From the NCBI GenBank assembly GCA_023974075.1, contig CM043791.1:22036546-22100545 (forward strand): a stretch of 64,000 nucleotides of DNA. The letters are read 5' to 3'. Position 1 is the stretch's first letter. Each line of letters opens with the position of its first letter. A program made the position numbers and the translations under genes. Below, one piece after another: positions 52,087 through 63,800 of this stretch. Below the pieces are notes generated by a model. It worked only from the letters and a program-made list of their open reading frames with translations. It had not been told where the DNA came from and ran no database searches. The stretch comes from Chaenocephalus aceratus (taxonomy: Eukaryota; Chordata; Actinopteri; Perciformes; Channichthyidae).

Positions 52087-55000
52087 GCATTGTATGACTA
52101 CACTGGACGAGCAGCACACACCTATTTTTGGGTAATTAAAGTCTAAGACACTCTATTATAAATTCATATTTTATTGACAATTCAGCAGTTAAACATTGGG
52201 CATTTTCAATGCAAATATTCATAACAAACACATGTAGACTAAAAAAATAATTGAATTCCCCTTAAGTCCCCAGACCTCACTGTTGAAACCGTATATCATA
52301 ATTTTTATTATTTTATATTTAAATACAAAAATTACTCTTTATCTCTGCTCCAGTCTTTTCCAGCCAAACAAACCAAGATATGTCAGGATTTAGACTTAAG
52401 TAAGACATCAATGTGATTAGTTTAATCTCTGATCCAATGTGTGGTCTCAATTATCTACCTTAAGTAAATTGTATATATATTACAAAATATATTAGTGATA
52501 TTTTATACAAGACACCAGACTCATCCTCTGAATGAATGCGCTGTGCACCCAGGGGCCCCGAGGGGGACATGATGGTGGTAGCGGACGTGTTGTGGCCCAT
52601 CACAAAGGTCAGGCTGTTTCCCTGCGCTGTGGGGGCGCCCTCCACTGCTCGACATAAAAGCTATGAGTCACTCTGTCCGATGGGGAGCAGCAGAGGAGAG
52701 GGAGAGGAAATTAGGATCATCAGAACAGAAGAGCACGGTGGAATCTGTCTTTGGGTCTTTCTACTGAAAAGTTACAAAAACGACAGGCTGACGATGTATC
52801 CTGCATTAATTTGTAACATCAACTTAATAATCAATCATCTTGTATCCTTTCATATTACCTCAAACTCTGAATCTGCCTTATTCACTAGATGTAAGATTTG
52901 TATAAATCAGTAATGATTCACCAATTAGTGCACCTATTGAAAATGGTGACGTCCCCTATGTTTAAGCATTTAGTGCACAAGTTGGGGTGTTCATCACATA
53001 ATATAGGACCTGAAATTGTGGGATAAAGCGGTCAGTGTGTTTGTGTGTGTTGGTTCATGACAAGTAAGTTAATGTCCCCCTCACTGCTGAGCTATAGCTT
53101 CCTGCCTACCTCTAAATGTCACTCCTCTTTCATCCTGTTCTTAGTACTTCATTTCACCTCTGTGACACTGCTCCCCCTTCCTGCAAACCCCCCACCCCCC
53201 CCCCCCCCCCACACATCCACAGATGCAGGCAGCTAGAGCGTTGATCAGAAAAAGGTGATTGACATGATTGATCGTGTGGCAGATGTGATTATTCGTCAAA
53301 ACATTTCTTCTAACTACCACAGCCACTTAAACTTGTGCTGTTTTCTTGTATCATTTCAACTGATAGGTAACCAAAACACAGGGGAAACAGACTGTAATGA
53401 TAATGAATCCAAACAGTCTTTTCAGCTCGGGTACAAAAGACACATTAATTATTAACGATGAACAAAACAGTTTCTGACTAATGTCAGTGAATATTCCTGA
53501 ATATTATCTGACATTCACCTTCAGAGCAGCTTATTTCCATGTCCTCATAATCAACAGATGGTAGCAGAAATAGAGCTTAAAGCATTTAATCAGATTGGTC
53601 GGGGCAATTTTGCTGCTACGGTAACAGAAATCCAGCTGATTGAATGTGGTGGATTCAATCAACATAAGGGGCTTTGTAATGACCCCAGACTATGAGAAAT
53701 ATCACCCAATTTATTACAACATTGTACGATAAAGAGGAGATGATTAATAATGTTCAATGAGTAAGATAATCTGAAGAGATAAGACTCTTGTTCCTGTACC
53801 CTCGTGGAATCAATCGAAGTAGTTCTATGTAATTTTGTTGCATAAAATTGTATGTTTATTTATTTACACACACACTTTTGAACATTTAGAATTATGGCAG
53901 TGATTGCGTCTTGAGCTCACTATTTTCTAGGGCCTCACATTACTACGCACAAAGGAAACATTTTGAAACAAGATGACATGATGACCCTATCTGAAAAACA
54001 GTGTGCAACAGCGTCATATTGCAGGAATATTAAGAACATTATGTCTCCTCCTGACAAAGGGGCCTTTTTTTGTTCTGACTCCCAGCCAAATATGAACCTC
54101 CTGTATGTCTTATGATCATGCCAACAGTCCGGTATGAGGCAGCCCAAAATAGATAAAGGCAGCAAAAAAGAGCAAGTATAAAAAGAGACAAGAAAGTGTT
54201 TAGTAAAAGATTTGTGCCGTGTAATTTCTTTGGAAGATTTGTCACTGCTCGTGTGACTTGTGCAAACTGTTTGTATTCCACCTGAGATCAGAGAAAGTAT
54301 CAGCACAGTCTTCCATTTGTTGCTGTATGAGGCCAAAGGCAAAGCTTGCCATGTGTAAGCACCGTCTCACCTGTGTGCTGTGTAGCCACAACAAGCATGG
54401 TTGTTTAGAGCACAAACACAGGCGCACTCACACTGCTCCCTTGTTTACCTGTAAACAGCACAGACATCGGGGGGGGGGGTTCACGATGTTCAAAATAGTC
54501 CACAACCTGCTTTTTTTTTTCTTTTTCTTACAGTTCAACTGTGGTTTGACAATGTTTTTGCAAAGCTTAAATCCTAACACCATTAGTGTCATACAAATTA
54601 AAGCAGTCACAATGTTTTTCTTTGAGTGGAGGAGGGTGAAATCACGAGTGTACCAATGTGAGAGGATTTTGGTGAGGAGGTGATAATCACAAGACTGCAA
54701 ACAGATAAACATGATAATGATGTTCCTGGAAAATGCTTAATAATACGCTACTGTGTCAGCCTGTTTATTATAAATAACACCAGCAGCACCAGCTGTGAAG
54801 TTATCCTGTTTAACACAATGAATATTTCAAAGGAATAGACCATTTTAAAAATGGTTCTGAATATTCATGCATTTCTACTGGGAAAACAACTACATTTTTA
54901 CATGAAGTCCTTGGTGTTATGATGAGCAAGTGAAATAAAAACACTTATAAACATATCCTCAACAAACCAGGCACGACAGCTACAATAACTCACAATATGT

Positions 55001-55762
55001 ACTTTTCCCTCCTCTTTTCTCATGGTTTTTCTTTCAACAGACTTAGATTAACTAGTTTCTATATATAGGTGAAGCAAAGTGGGTTTTATTGTTAGATAAT
55101 TACTTATATGAATAATAAAACATCTGTTTGTTCATAGGGAATTGCTGTCTCGCTGAGCGAATGTGAACGGATTGTCAAGGGGCTTTTTCAAGTCTTGGTA
55201 AGTAAGTAAAACAAGAAGAACATGAAAATGGAAGTAGAGCATTTTTGATGTAATCCCAGTGATGTTTTATGACTTATTTCACACTTAACATTTTTGAACC
55301 TCACTTAAATGAGGAATAAAGGAATGCATATCAAAAGTCACATTTCACTTTTCACTTAAAATGTCATTAAATGGCACTAAGAGTTTCCCAAGTGGGAACA
55401 TTGGTGTTTCCCCTGAAGTTTTGCACTCACAGAGTTTCAACAATTCTTTTTTTATGTGATGTTTGTCACACCACTGACCCGTGATTATCACAATAGTTTA
55501 GTGTCCATCAGCTAACATTACATTGAAAACAGTCTGACACTGTATGGCTCTGAAAACATGTAATGCTCCATGATACGAGCAAGATACTTAAATTATTTTG
55601 AAAAAGACAACGTGTTTTGCAGTTCACTTGGTTGTTAGCTTAAAAGCACTGTTGTAGCATGAACAAAAGATGTATTAACTTAACACATTTTAGAAAATAA
55701 GAATAAAACTAAATATATTTAATGGATTATAGATGGCAAAAGAGACGGTACATGAGAGGCAG
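52087..55762. other. intergenic between gypsy element and gpr61
   Basis: No gene is recognised in 3.7 kb. A GC-rich island-like patch lies at 52540-52680, with open frames on both strands. A C-run is at 53195-53210 and a G-run at 54469-54479. Short frames elsewhere lack family features. Confidence 0.4.
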
Positions 55763-57240
55763 CTACAGCTCGGGCACAGTTTTGTAGCAGTTCTCTGATA
55801 CATGTAGCTCATTGTTCAGCTGTTGTCGCTGTATGAACTCTGAGGTTTCCTCAAGGATCTGCCCTGGGATGTGGAAGTCAGCTGGCGTGTTCTGCTGAAC
55901 AGCTGATTCCTGAAGGCCCTCAGTCTCTGGATCCTCTTGGCTGCCTCTGCTGTGTGAGTTGCAGGGCTCCAGATTGCATCCAGTGCCCTGAAGGAACTGC
56001 AAAAAGTTCTCCTCGATGGAGGCCTCGCGGCTGGGCAGCTGCTCCCCTTCGCTTGGCCCGGCCCGCTTGAAGAGGCAGGCCAGGTGGCGGCCCAGCTCCT
56101 CGCGAATTTGACGGTTCAGGAAGCCGTAGAAGAAGGGGTTGGAGGTGAAGCAAAAATAGCCTATCCATGTGACAACATCCTCCAGCTGGGCCAGTGAGGA
56201 GGGAGAGGTAGAGACCACCGCCGTGTAGAGATGGAAGTAGAAATATGGCAGCCAGCAGCAGAGGAACTGGCCACCCACTGCCACCAAAACCACCGCAGCC
56301 TTCCCGCCGCTGAAGGTCCTCTGTGGGGTGGTGCGGGCGCCAGTTCCACCGAGGCTGGCTGCCATGGTGGAGTGGCTGCTGATTGACTCGGAGCGTTGTC
56401 TGGGCGTGTCCATCCAAGTGGGCAGGGGGCCGTGCTGCATGGCTGCTAACCCTCGCCACCTTGAACATGTTGCAGTAGACCACCAGGATGATCAGCATAG
56501 GGCAAAGAAAATAGATGAACGTAAAGAAGACCATGAAAAGTAGCCGCGTGTGTCTGACTCCCGTCCAGTGAAGTGAGCAGTGTCTCTGACCCTGAATGAG
56601 GGTCGAAGGAGTCCCCAAACCCTGGTTCCCCTGAAGCAGCCATCCAACGAGAGGCAGCACCGACATAACAATGGCTTTAATCCAGATTAGCACTAACACT
56701 GTCACCACCAGCCCCAGTGTCATCTTCACCTCATGACGCATGGGGTGGACGATGTAGTAGTAGCGCTCCACATTGATGGCACAGATGGTGAGGATGGCAG
56801 CACTCACTAGACACACACTCAGGCAGAGGTAGCTCCGACACAGCGCCTCGTCCGCAAGGATTCGGTCTGACAGCATCCCCAGAGGCATCAACAACCAGCG
56901 CTGCCAGCAGGTCCACCAGACACAGGTGGAACACAAAGGAAAACTTGCGTAGCTGCGGCGTTTTAGTGATCACAATCATCACAGCCAAGTTCCCCACCAC
57001 CGCCAGCACATCGATGATGAGCATGGCACACAGCGCCAAGGACCGGTTCAGATCGAGCCCCCCTGGGAGGCTTGTGGCCGGCGAGGTCACGTTAGAGATA
57101 TTTGGGTGCAGAGAGGCTGGAAGTATGGGGAGGCCCGAGAGAGAATGGTTCCAGGAGGGGCTCGGTGTGACAGGGTGCTCCATGAGAGGATGGGATGAGG
57201 AGGAAAGAGTCCGCTGAATTTCAACGGGCCCATCACCCAT
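55763..57240 (-). pseudogene. gpr61: orphan GPCR GPR61, frame broken twice (+1, +1)
   Basis: GPR61 is a class A orphan receptor related to biogenic-amine receptors, reported as constitutively Gs-coupled. Three consecutive minus-strand frames cover one receptor. 57240 to about 56890 gives the N-terminus with N-glycosylation sites and TM1-TM2 (VVGNLAVMIVI, HLCLVDLLAALVV). About 56888-56450 gives TM3-TM5 with the ERY motif (AINVERYYYIVHPMRHEV). About 56447-55763 gives the third loop (MQHGPLPTWMDTPRQRSES), TM6-TM7 (NPFFYGFLN) and a conserved tail (SIEENFLQFLQGTGC). Each junction has one extra base (56889-56893 and 56447-56449). Conservation on both sides is high, so this is either a sequencing or assembly error or a very recent loss. 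Synteny with gnai3 supports identity. Confidence 0.9.
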
Positions 57241-57429
57241 CCTCCCCCGTCATAGGGTGTCACTGAGAAGCTCAAGCGGGGGTGTCTGTCATGGCAGCTG
57301 TAGCTGTAGACCTGAGCGCCGGAGACTTCAGCCTGGAGCTTTGCAGACGCTCTCAGTTTTCACTTATTTCCTGATTACTCTTAGTGAAGTTGTCCTTCTT
57401 TCTCCAACTTGACCTTCACACTGAGAGAT
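57241..57429 (-). other. gpr61: gpr61 5' untranslated exon part
   Basis: Upstream of the gpr61 start, a strong acceptor (tttctcttttgtttcag, minus strand) ends at 57430. This suggests that the coding exon begins at 57429 with a short 5' UTR and that a noncoding exon lies further upstream. Inference from the splice-site look alone. Confidence 0.4.
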
Positions 57430-57432
57430 CTG

Positions 57433-59516
57433 AAACAAAAGAGAAAGTTATTTTTAGAAGAAGTGTAAGGGAAGAACCTGTGGTAGTTTTCACAACATGC
57501 TCATGGTGGGTCCATGAAAAAACCCATTACTAAAGATATACTAGTTTGAAACTGAGTCACTGATTTCCCCAAAGCATAAATATGGAGGTGATACTCACAA
57601 AATATGACAACTTCATAAAATTGGAAAACCTAAATAACTCTTTACCCAGACTACAAATACATAATTAAATTGAGGGGAGAAAATCTTTATAAACCATCAA
57701 ACTAATCTGTTAATGCAAATACTCACATGACTTTAGTTGAGCCACCGATTAAAAGACAAATCAAAGGAGGCTTAGATGAATCCTAAAGCAATCTAAGAAT
57801 GTCTCACTCCTATCAAATTGAATTTAAATGCATTCTTTGTAAAACTACAATTTATTTTATTTTACTGTGATCCTGGTAGTGATGTTGCTATATTGCTGTG
57901 AAGCCACAAGACACAGATGCAGTCTGCACATCATAATTTACTACATATTTGACATCTGCATCCTCAGATGTGTGTTTTCAGAGCAGCCGGTGCCTCAGGG
58001 GGAAGTTAAAAGCGCCGAGTGGACCATATGTCCGACCTTAACGGAGTCTAGAGCAAACTGGATGAGTGAATACACTGTGAAACTCAGCATTACAGAGCTG
58101 CCTGCGGTCTGAAGTGATGGGAGACATCGATAAATACTTTTTTTATAACTACAATCATGACATGGGAAATATAAAATGTTAAGCTTCTTCTAAATTTCTT
58201 ATGTATGCCATATAGAGTTTGAAAGACTGAATACACTTCTGATTAAAACGCTAGTAGCTACATTTAATTGTGAAGTAAAATCCATGTAAATGGTGGCAGA
58301 GCAGCCTCAGCAGTGAATTTGTTTTGTAGTAGTCATGTAGAGGCTCTGTGCTGTGTTTACTGTCATAACCTCACCTGGACACAACCCCACACACTGTAAA
58401 AGCCGTGGAATGGGCACTAGGGCTTTGGTACATTTCCATGTGCTGCACACCTGCATGTGCCAGTTTTCCATTTCATAAGTGTGACAGGATTCATCCCTGC
58501 AAGGCGCTTGTTGTTTTCCTGCCCGTGTACGCACATCGAACACAACAATCAGCTGGCAGATGTAGGCGTACGTAGGTGGCCTTTGCTGAATAGGTCAAAG
58601 GGTCAGAGTCACCTTCAGCCCATTAAAATAACCAATAAATAACCACTCAGCTATGATCTAGCAACAACTTTGAAGCAGCCCTCAAGTCTAATCAGCATCG
58701 ATTGTTTTATTGCTCTCTGGTGTCCGGGGTCACTTTGGGGCCCTGAGGAGCACCAACATTGAAATTCTTGATGCAAAGGAAAATTATCACAAACAACACT
58801 GGGACGTGAAATGTTTTTTGTCCATCAAAAGGTCTTTTATCACATGAAACCAAATTCAATTCAAAATCACTTGAATTGCACATAAATGTGGCTGTAACCT
58901 GTTCAGAAGTCCAAACCACACAAACACCGCTATTTAAAAAATATGAGGAATTACTTGATGCCTCGCATGCAGCACATCCTCCTATTTAATGTAATCGAAT
59001 CAATGAGGGAAGTACAATTAAGGGTCAAACTCTGCCTCCAAATAAACTCGCACAAAGCTAGAATTCAGGTTTCCGCAGAATCTCTCAGGCGGCCCACTGG
59101 AAACCATATGACCCAATAATATGCACATGACACAGTATGTCTGCGAGCAGTTAACTAGCCTGTTTGTTTTAGTGTCCCTTTCAGTCCTCTGCAGAATGTT
59201 TGCCAGTGGGAGTTTAAATACAAATGTATAATTGCCATAAATCCTAAATCCTTAACATGGATACACAAATATATTGGATTGTGTGAGTGAAATAAAAACA
59301 ATACCTCTAGTATGCTCTTGAGTCAGATTTTACTCTTGACCCACCTTTCCAACATCTTAACTTCAATACATTAAACACACACACACACCTCTGCTAACAG
59401 GGAAGGTGATGACATACCTCAGTCTGAAGAGGGCTGCTTCCTCCTGTGCAGGCTAACAGTCTACTGAAGGAGAGCCGACCTGTTTTCGCTTTCTCTCCAT
59501 CACAACACACACACAC
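57433..59516. other. gpr61 upstream or intergenic sequence, nothing else seen
   Basis: AT-rich, with no open frame of recognisable family and no transposon. It ends in a short CA repeat at the assembly gap. Confidence 0.35.
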
Positions 59517-59616
59517 NNNNNNNNNNNNNNNNNNNNNNNNNNNNNNNNNNNNNNNNNNNNNNNNNNNNNNNNNNNNNNNNNNNNNNNNNNNNNNNNNNNN
59601 NNNNNNNNNNNNNNNN
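59517..59616. other. assembly gap (100 N)
   Basis: A run of exactly 100 N, preceded by a (CA)n microsatellite. The true gap length is probably unknown. Open frames drawn across it are artefacts. Confidence 0.99.
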
Positions 59617-59769
59617 TCTTCCACGTTTTATCTAACCATCTCCGTTTCTACCTTTCAATATATTTTGAAAGAGAACTCTCTCTCTCTCATCTGCGTGCGG
59701 GGTGGGGCCTCACAGACACGCTGCATCTCTCGCTCACAGACACGCTGCAGCGCTGTGCAGTGTGCACAC

Positions 59770-59968
59770 GGTTCTGCCGGTAATGAATATTACATTTTGT
59801 GAGGAAACTTTTCCACCAATAATTCCAATAAGTATTCACTTCAGGTTATGAAAGTAACTGTATTCAGATTACTCGTTTTTTTCAAATGTAACGCCAGCTG
59901 AATATACTTGATTTTTTGTATTCTTATTACGTAACGCCGTTACATCTATTCCGTACAACCCAACCCTG
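59770..59968. mobile_element. right end of a hAT element
   Basis: The sequence ends in gtaacgccgttac ... ccaaccctg. Read on the minus strand it starts CAGGGTTGGGTTGTACG with TAACG words, the same terminal style as the element at 3819. The other end may lie in or beyond the assembly gap, or be lost. Confidence 0.55.
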
Positions 59969-60530
59969 TGTAAGGGTGAGTGCAAACATTTTCGTTAAAA
60001 CTAGTACCTGAGTGCAACGGAAGTTGAAGCTCCTGTGACGGAGTCGAAGCTCCTGTGACGGAGTCGAAGCTCCTGTGACGGAGTCTTCCAGGGCCTGGAG
60101 GCGAGCATTGATAGCTATCATGGAGCTAGCCAGGGATTGCAGGGAGCCGGCCACGCTACTCTCCAAAAGGGGTGTGTTAGTGACACTCCCGGACTGGCGA
60201 GCCTGGGAAGGGGTGGATTTTGGAGGTGGACGGGATCCTGGAGGGCTCGACTTCCTGCCCTTTTTTACCTCCGCAGCTGCGGCCACGTCCTTGCCCTGCT
60301 CTCTGGGGAGCTGACTGGAGCTGCTGGCCTGGACTGGGAGCTACGCTGGAGACCTGGTCCGAGAGCTCTCGGAGTTGAGAGAGAGTGAGGCCTGGGGCTG
60401 TGGGAATGCCCTGCTGCAGGAGCCGGGCGATGAGGAAGTCTGCCTCTGTTGGTAAGCCGCTGTGGGGAGCCGAACCGGGATCGGAGACTTCCAGAGAAGG
60501 TTCGTGTTCCGAATTGTCCGAGTTGGACAT
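59927..60530 (-). pseudogene. unrecognised retroelement-like protein, two frames
   Basis: A 117-codon frame starts MSNSDNSEHEPSLEVSD (60530) and continues into an overlapping frame (60286-59927) with KKGRKSSPPGSRPPPKS and a coiled-coil-like ASSMIAINARLQALEDS. Together they suggest one proline- and serine-rich protein broken by a +1 shift near 60180-60290. The composition resembles gag-like proteins of fish retroelements, but I do not recognise the family. A 20-bp triplication lies in its C-terminal part. Confidence 0.35.
60026..60085. repeat. 20-bp tandem repeat, three perfect copies
   Basis: gaagctcctgtgacggagtc three times without change. A 20-bp period shifts the reading frame at each copy. 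Confidence 0.95.
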
Positions 60531-60780
60531 CTTGAGCTAATTGTTTTCTTACGGGTTTTCTCATGAGGAGGAGTATTGTAGTACTACCACGGCGTGTAGT
60601 CACCTGAAATGACAACTGACAGGGAGGAAGAGCAGGTATTTAAGGAATTTAGCCTGTGCAGCAATTGGCTGCTGAGGGGTGACGCCCTTGTATTTAATGA
60701 GGGGGGAAGGGAGAAATAGAGTGACGTGTAAGTGACTCATGTTAGGTCTTCCTTATTGAACTTGCGCTAAAGCTTTCATT
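60531..60780. other. upstream of the unknown ORF, nothing recognised
   Basis: Contains no gene. It could be the leader or terminal repeat of the retroelement-like unit, but no second copy is in the window to confirm this. Confidence 0.3.
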
Positions 60781-60814
60781 TAGTGTTACGGTGTGTGAAG
60801 CAGGCAGGAAGAGT

Positions 60815-60886
60815 CAGGGGGCCGGGCTCGAGGGCGAAGACCGCGGCTCTCAGGGGGCCGGGCTCGAGGGCGAAGACCAGACAGCT
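60815..60886. repeat. 36-bp repeat, two copies
   Basis: caggggg ccgggctcgagggcgaagacc occurs at 60815 and again at 60851, a 36-bp period, just before the larger minisatellite. Confidence 0.8.
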
Positions 60887-61009
60887 CCAGAGGCCGGGCA
60901 GGAAAGCGCTGACGGGACAGCTCCGGAGGCCAAGCAGGAGCCAGTGTCGGCCGGACAGGAACCGGAGCCGGTGGGACAGGCTTCGGCAGGATCCCCCACG
61001 GAAGAGGAC

Positions 61010-62108
61010 AAGGAGTTGGCAGGACCACCGGCGATACAGGTGATGGCGGGGCCGTCAACGGAACAGGACAAGGGGTTGGCAGGACCCCCGGCAGAAGAGT
61101 TGACGGCGGGACCCCAAAGGAACAGGACATAGGATTGGCAGGACTCCGGCAGGAGAGCAGTCGGCGGGACCCCCAACGGGACTGGACATAGGGTTGGCAG
61201 GACCCCCGGCAGAAGAGTAGTCGACGGGACCCCCAACGGGACAGGACATGGAGCTAGCAGGAACCCCAGCGGAACCTCCAACGGCACAGGACATAGGGTT
61301 GGCAGGACCCCCGGCAGAAGAGTTGTCGGCGGGACCCCAACGGGGCAGGACACAGGGTTGGCAGGACCCCCGGCAGGAGAGTAGTCGGCGGGACCCCCAA
61401 CGGGACAGGACATAGAGTTGGCAGGACCCCCAGCGGAACCTCCAACGGCACAGGACATAGGGTTGGCAGGACCCCCAGCGGAACCTCCAACGGCACAGGA
61501 CATAGGGTTGGCAGGACCTCCAGCGGGACCTCCAACGGCACGGACATAGATTGGCAGGACCCCCGGCAGAAGAGTTGACGGCGGGACCCCCAGAGGAACA
61601 GGACATAGGATTGGCAGGACCCCCGGCAGGAGAGCAGTCGGCGGGACCCCAACGAGACTGGACATAGTGTTGGCAGGACCCCCGGCAGGAGAGTAGTCGG
61701 CGGGACCTCCAACGGCACAGGACATAGGGTTGGCAGGACCCCGGCAGAAGAGTCGTTGGCGGGACCCCCAACGGGACAGGACACAGGGTTGGCAGGACCC
61801 CCGGCAGGAGAGTAGTCGACGGGACCCCCAACGGGACAGGACATGGAGCTGGCATGAACCCCAGCGGAACCTCCAACGGCACAGGACATAGGGTTGGAAG
61901 GACCCCTGGCAGAAGAGTCGTCGGCGGGACCCCCAACGGGATAGGACACAGGGTTGGCAGGACCCCCGGCAGGAGACTAGTCGGCGGGACCTCCAACAGC
62001 ACAGGACATAGGGTTGGCAGGACCCCCAGCGGAACCTCCAACGGCACAGGACATAGGGTTGGCAGGACCTCCAGCGGAACCTCCAACGGCACGGACATAG
62101 GATTGGCA
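61010..62108. repeat. compound minisatellite, 60-bp and 45-bp units
   Basis: About 21 copies of a gggttggcaggaccccc core are spaced about 59-60 bp (units with cggcaggagagtagtcggcggg) or 45 bp (units with cagcggaacctccaacggca). Both periods are multiples of three, and both strands stay open for long stretches. Plus-strand reading gives repeats such as GPPTAQDIGLAGPPAE, with TAG stops in several units where others have CAG or other sense codons. Single-base losses break the frame in places. Confidence 0.9.
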
Positions 62109-62379
62109 GTTAGTGACTAAAACCAGGCGAGCATTTAGAAGTTTAAGATCAAAATAACACTCTCAGAGGTTTGTGGAGATTAAAACTGAGCTAAAAGGAG
62201 AATGAAATGTTGGACATTCATCACAACTCAAAATGAATAATAATGTTGGCCCATAGCTGCTGAATGTGTCAAAAGCTAAGGTGTGCTAGCATGTTTAGCA
62301 TATCAACTTAAAAGGTAAGGATAATATGTGTTGTCAGCTTGTTTCTGTTGCCCCCAAGTGGCACAAATCTACGTTGATC

Positions 62380-63800
62380 AAATCAAATCAAAAGCTTTTA
62401 TTGTCATTGTACATATATACAACGAGATTCATGGTTGCTGCTTCAGCGAGTGCTTTAAAAACAGACATATTAAAACACAAAATAAAAGGTCTGACAGTTA
62501 CGACCAGCAAGTAGTGCACACAGCTTCGGCTCGTCAAGTAGATGACCAGGATTAATAAATAAATAAATAGATGAATAAAATAGAATTATGATAAAATATA
62601 TATATATGATAAATATTACAGTATACATAAAAACAGACCAGGATTATTGCACAGTGGGGATATGGGGAGTTATTTTTGTGTGTTTAATGTCCTAATGGCC
62701 CATGGGAAGAAACTGTTTGTGAGTCTGGAGGTGCGGGCTTTCAGTGAACGGTAGCGCCGGCCCGAGGGCAGCAGGTCGAACAGATGACGGGCTGGGTGGG
62801 ATGAGTCCTTCAGGATGGAACTGGTCCTCCTGAGGCAGCGAGACCTGGTGATGGTCTTCCAGGGAGGGCAGAGGGCAGCCAATAATCCTCTGGGCCGTGT
62901 TAATGACCCTCTGCAGAGCCTTCCTGTCGGCAGCCGAGCACCCTGCATACCAAGCAGAGATGCAGTATGTGAGGACGCTCTCAACTGTCGAGCGATAGAA
63001 GGTCACCAGCAGCTTCTGATTCAGATGGTTCTTTCTGAGCAGTCTCAGGAAGTACAGTCGCTGCTGGGCCTTCTTTATCACTGCCGTGGTGTTTGTGGAC
63101 CAGGTGAGCACCTGGGAGATGTGGACTCCCAGGAATTTAAATGAAGGCACCCTCTCTACACAGTCCCCATTAATGTAGAGGGGGGCGTGGTCTATGCTTG
63201 TTCTCCTGAAATCGATAATGATTTCTTTCGTTTTTATGGAGTTAAGCAGTAGGTTGTTGACCGCGCACCACTCCGTCAGTTTACGGACCTCCTCTCTATA
63301 GGCTGTCTCATCACCTCCTGAGACGAGCCCGATGACAGTGGTGTCGTCTGCATATTTAATGATGGTGTTTGAAAGGTAGGTGGGAGAGCAGTCATGTGTG
63401 TATAAGGCATACAGGAGTGGACTTAGCACACAGCCCTGGGGAGAGCCAGTGCTGAGTGTTAGGGTGGAAGAGAGATGGGAGCCCAGTTTCACACATTGTG
63501 GTCTGTTTGTGAGGAAATCCTTTATCCAGGCACAGGTGGAGGGGGGCAGGTGGAGGTCAAGAAGTTTATTGATGAGGATGTCAGGGATGATGGTGTTAAA
63601 GGCTGAGCTGTAATCTATGAAGAGAAGTCTAACATAGTTCCCTGGATGTTCCAGGTGGCTTAGTGTGGTGTGGAGGGTTATGGCAATGGCATCCTCCGTG
63701 GAGCGGTTTGTCCTGAAGGCAAACTGATGAGGATCGAAGGCTGAGGGGAGGCAGGCCTTGATGTGATGCGAGACCAACCGCTCAAAGCATTTGATGCATG
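62380..63800 (-). mobile_element. Rex1/CR1-superclade LINE, 5'-truncated
   Basis: On the minus strand a 361-codon frame (63777-62692) carries reverse-transcriptase motifs: [43 protein letters not shown] and the catalytic YADDTTVIG, followed by a FKFLGVHI segment. The C-terminal end shifts to the frame 62984-62670 ([30 protein letters not shown]) near 62880. The 3' UTR ends in (TCAAA)n at about 62380-62393. Clade assignment by eye; L2/Rex1 is the best fit. Confidence 0.8.

Noticed and set aside
61055..62098. Very long minus-strand open frames (231-347 codons) over the minisatellite
   Set aside because: They arise because a GC-rich 60/45-bp repeat lacks stops on that strand. Several frames are open at once and none has a start or composition of a known protein.
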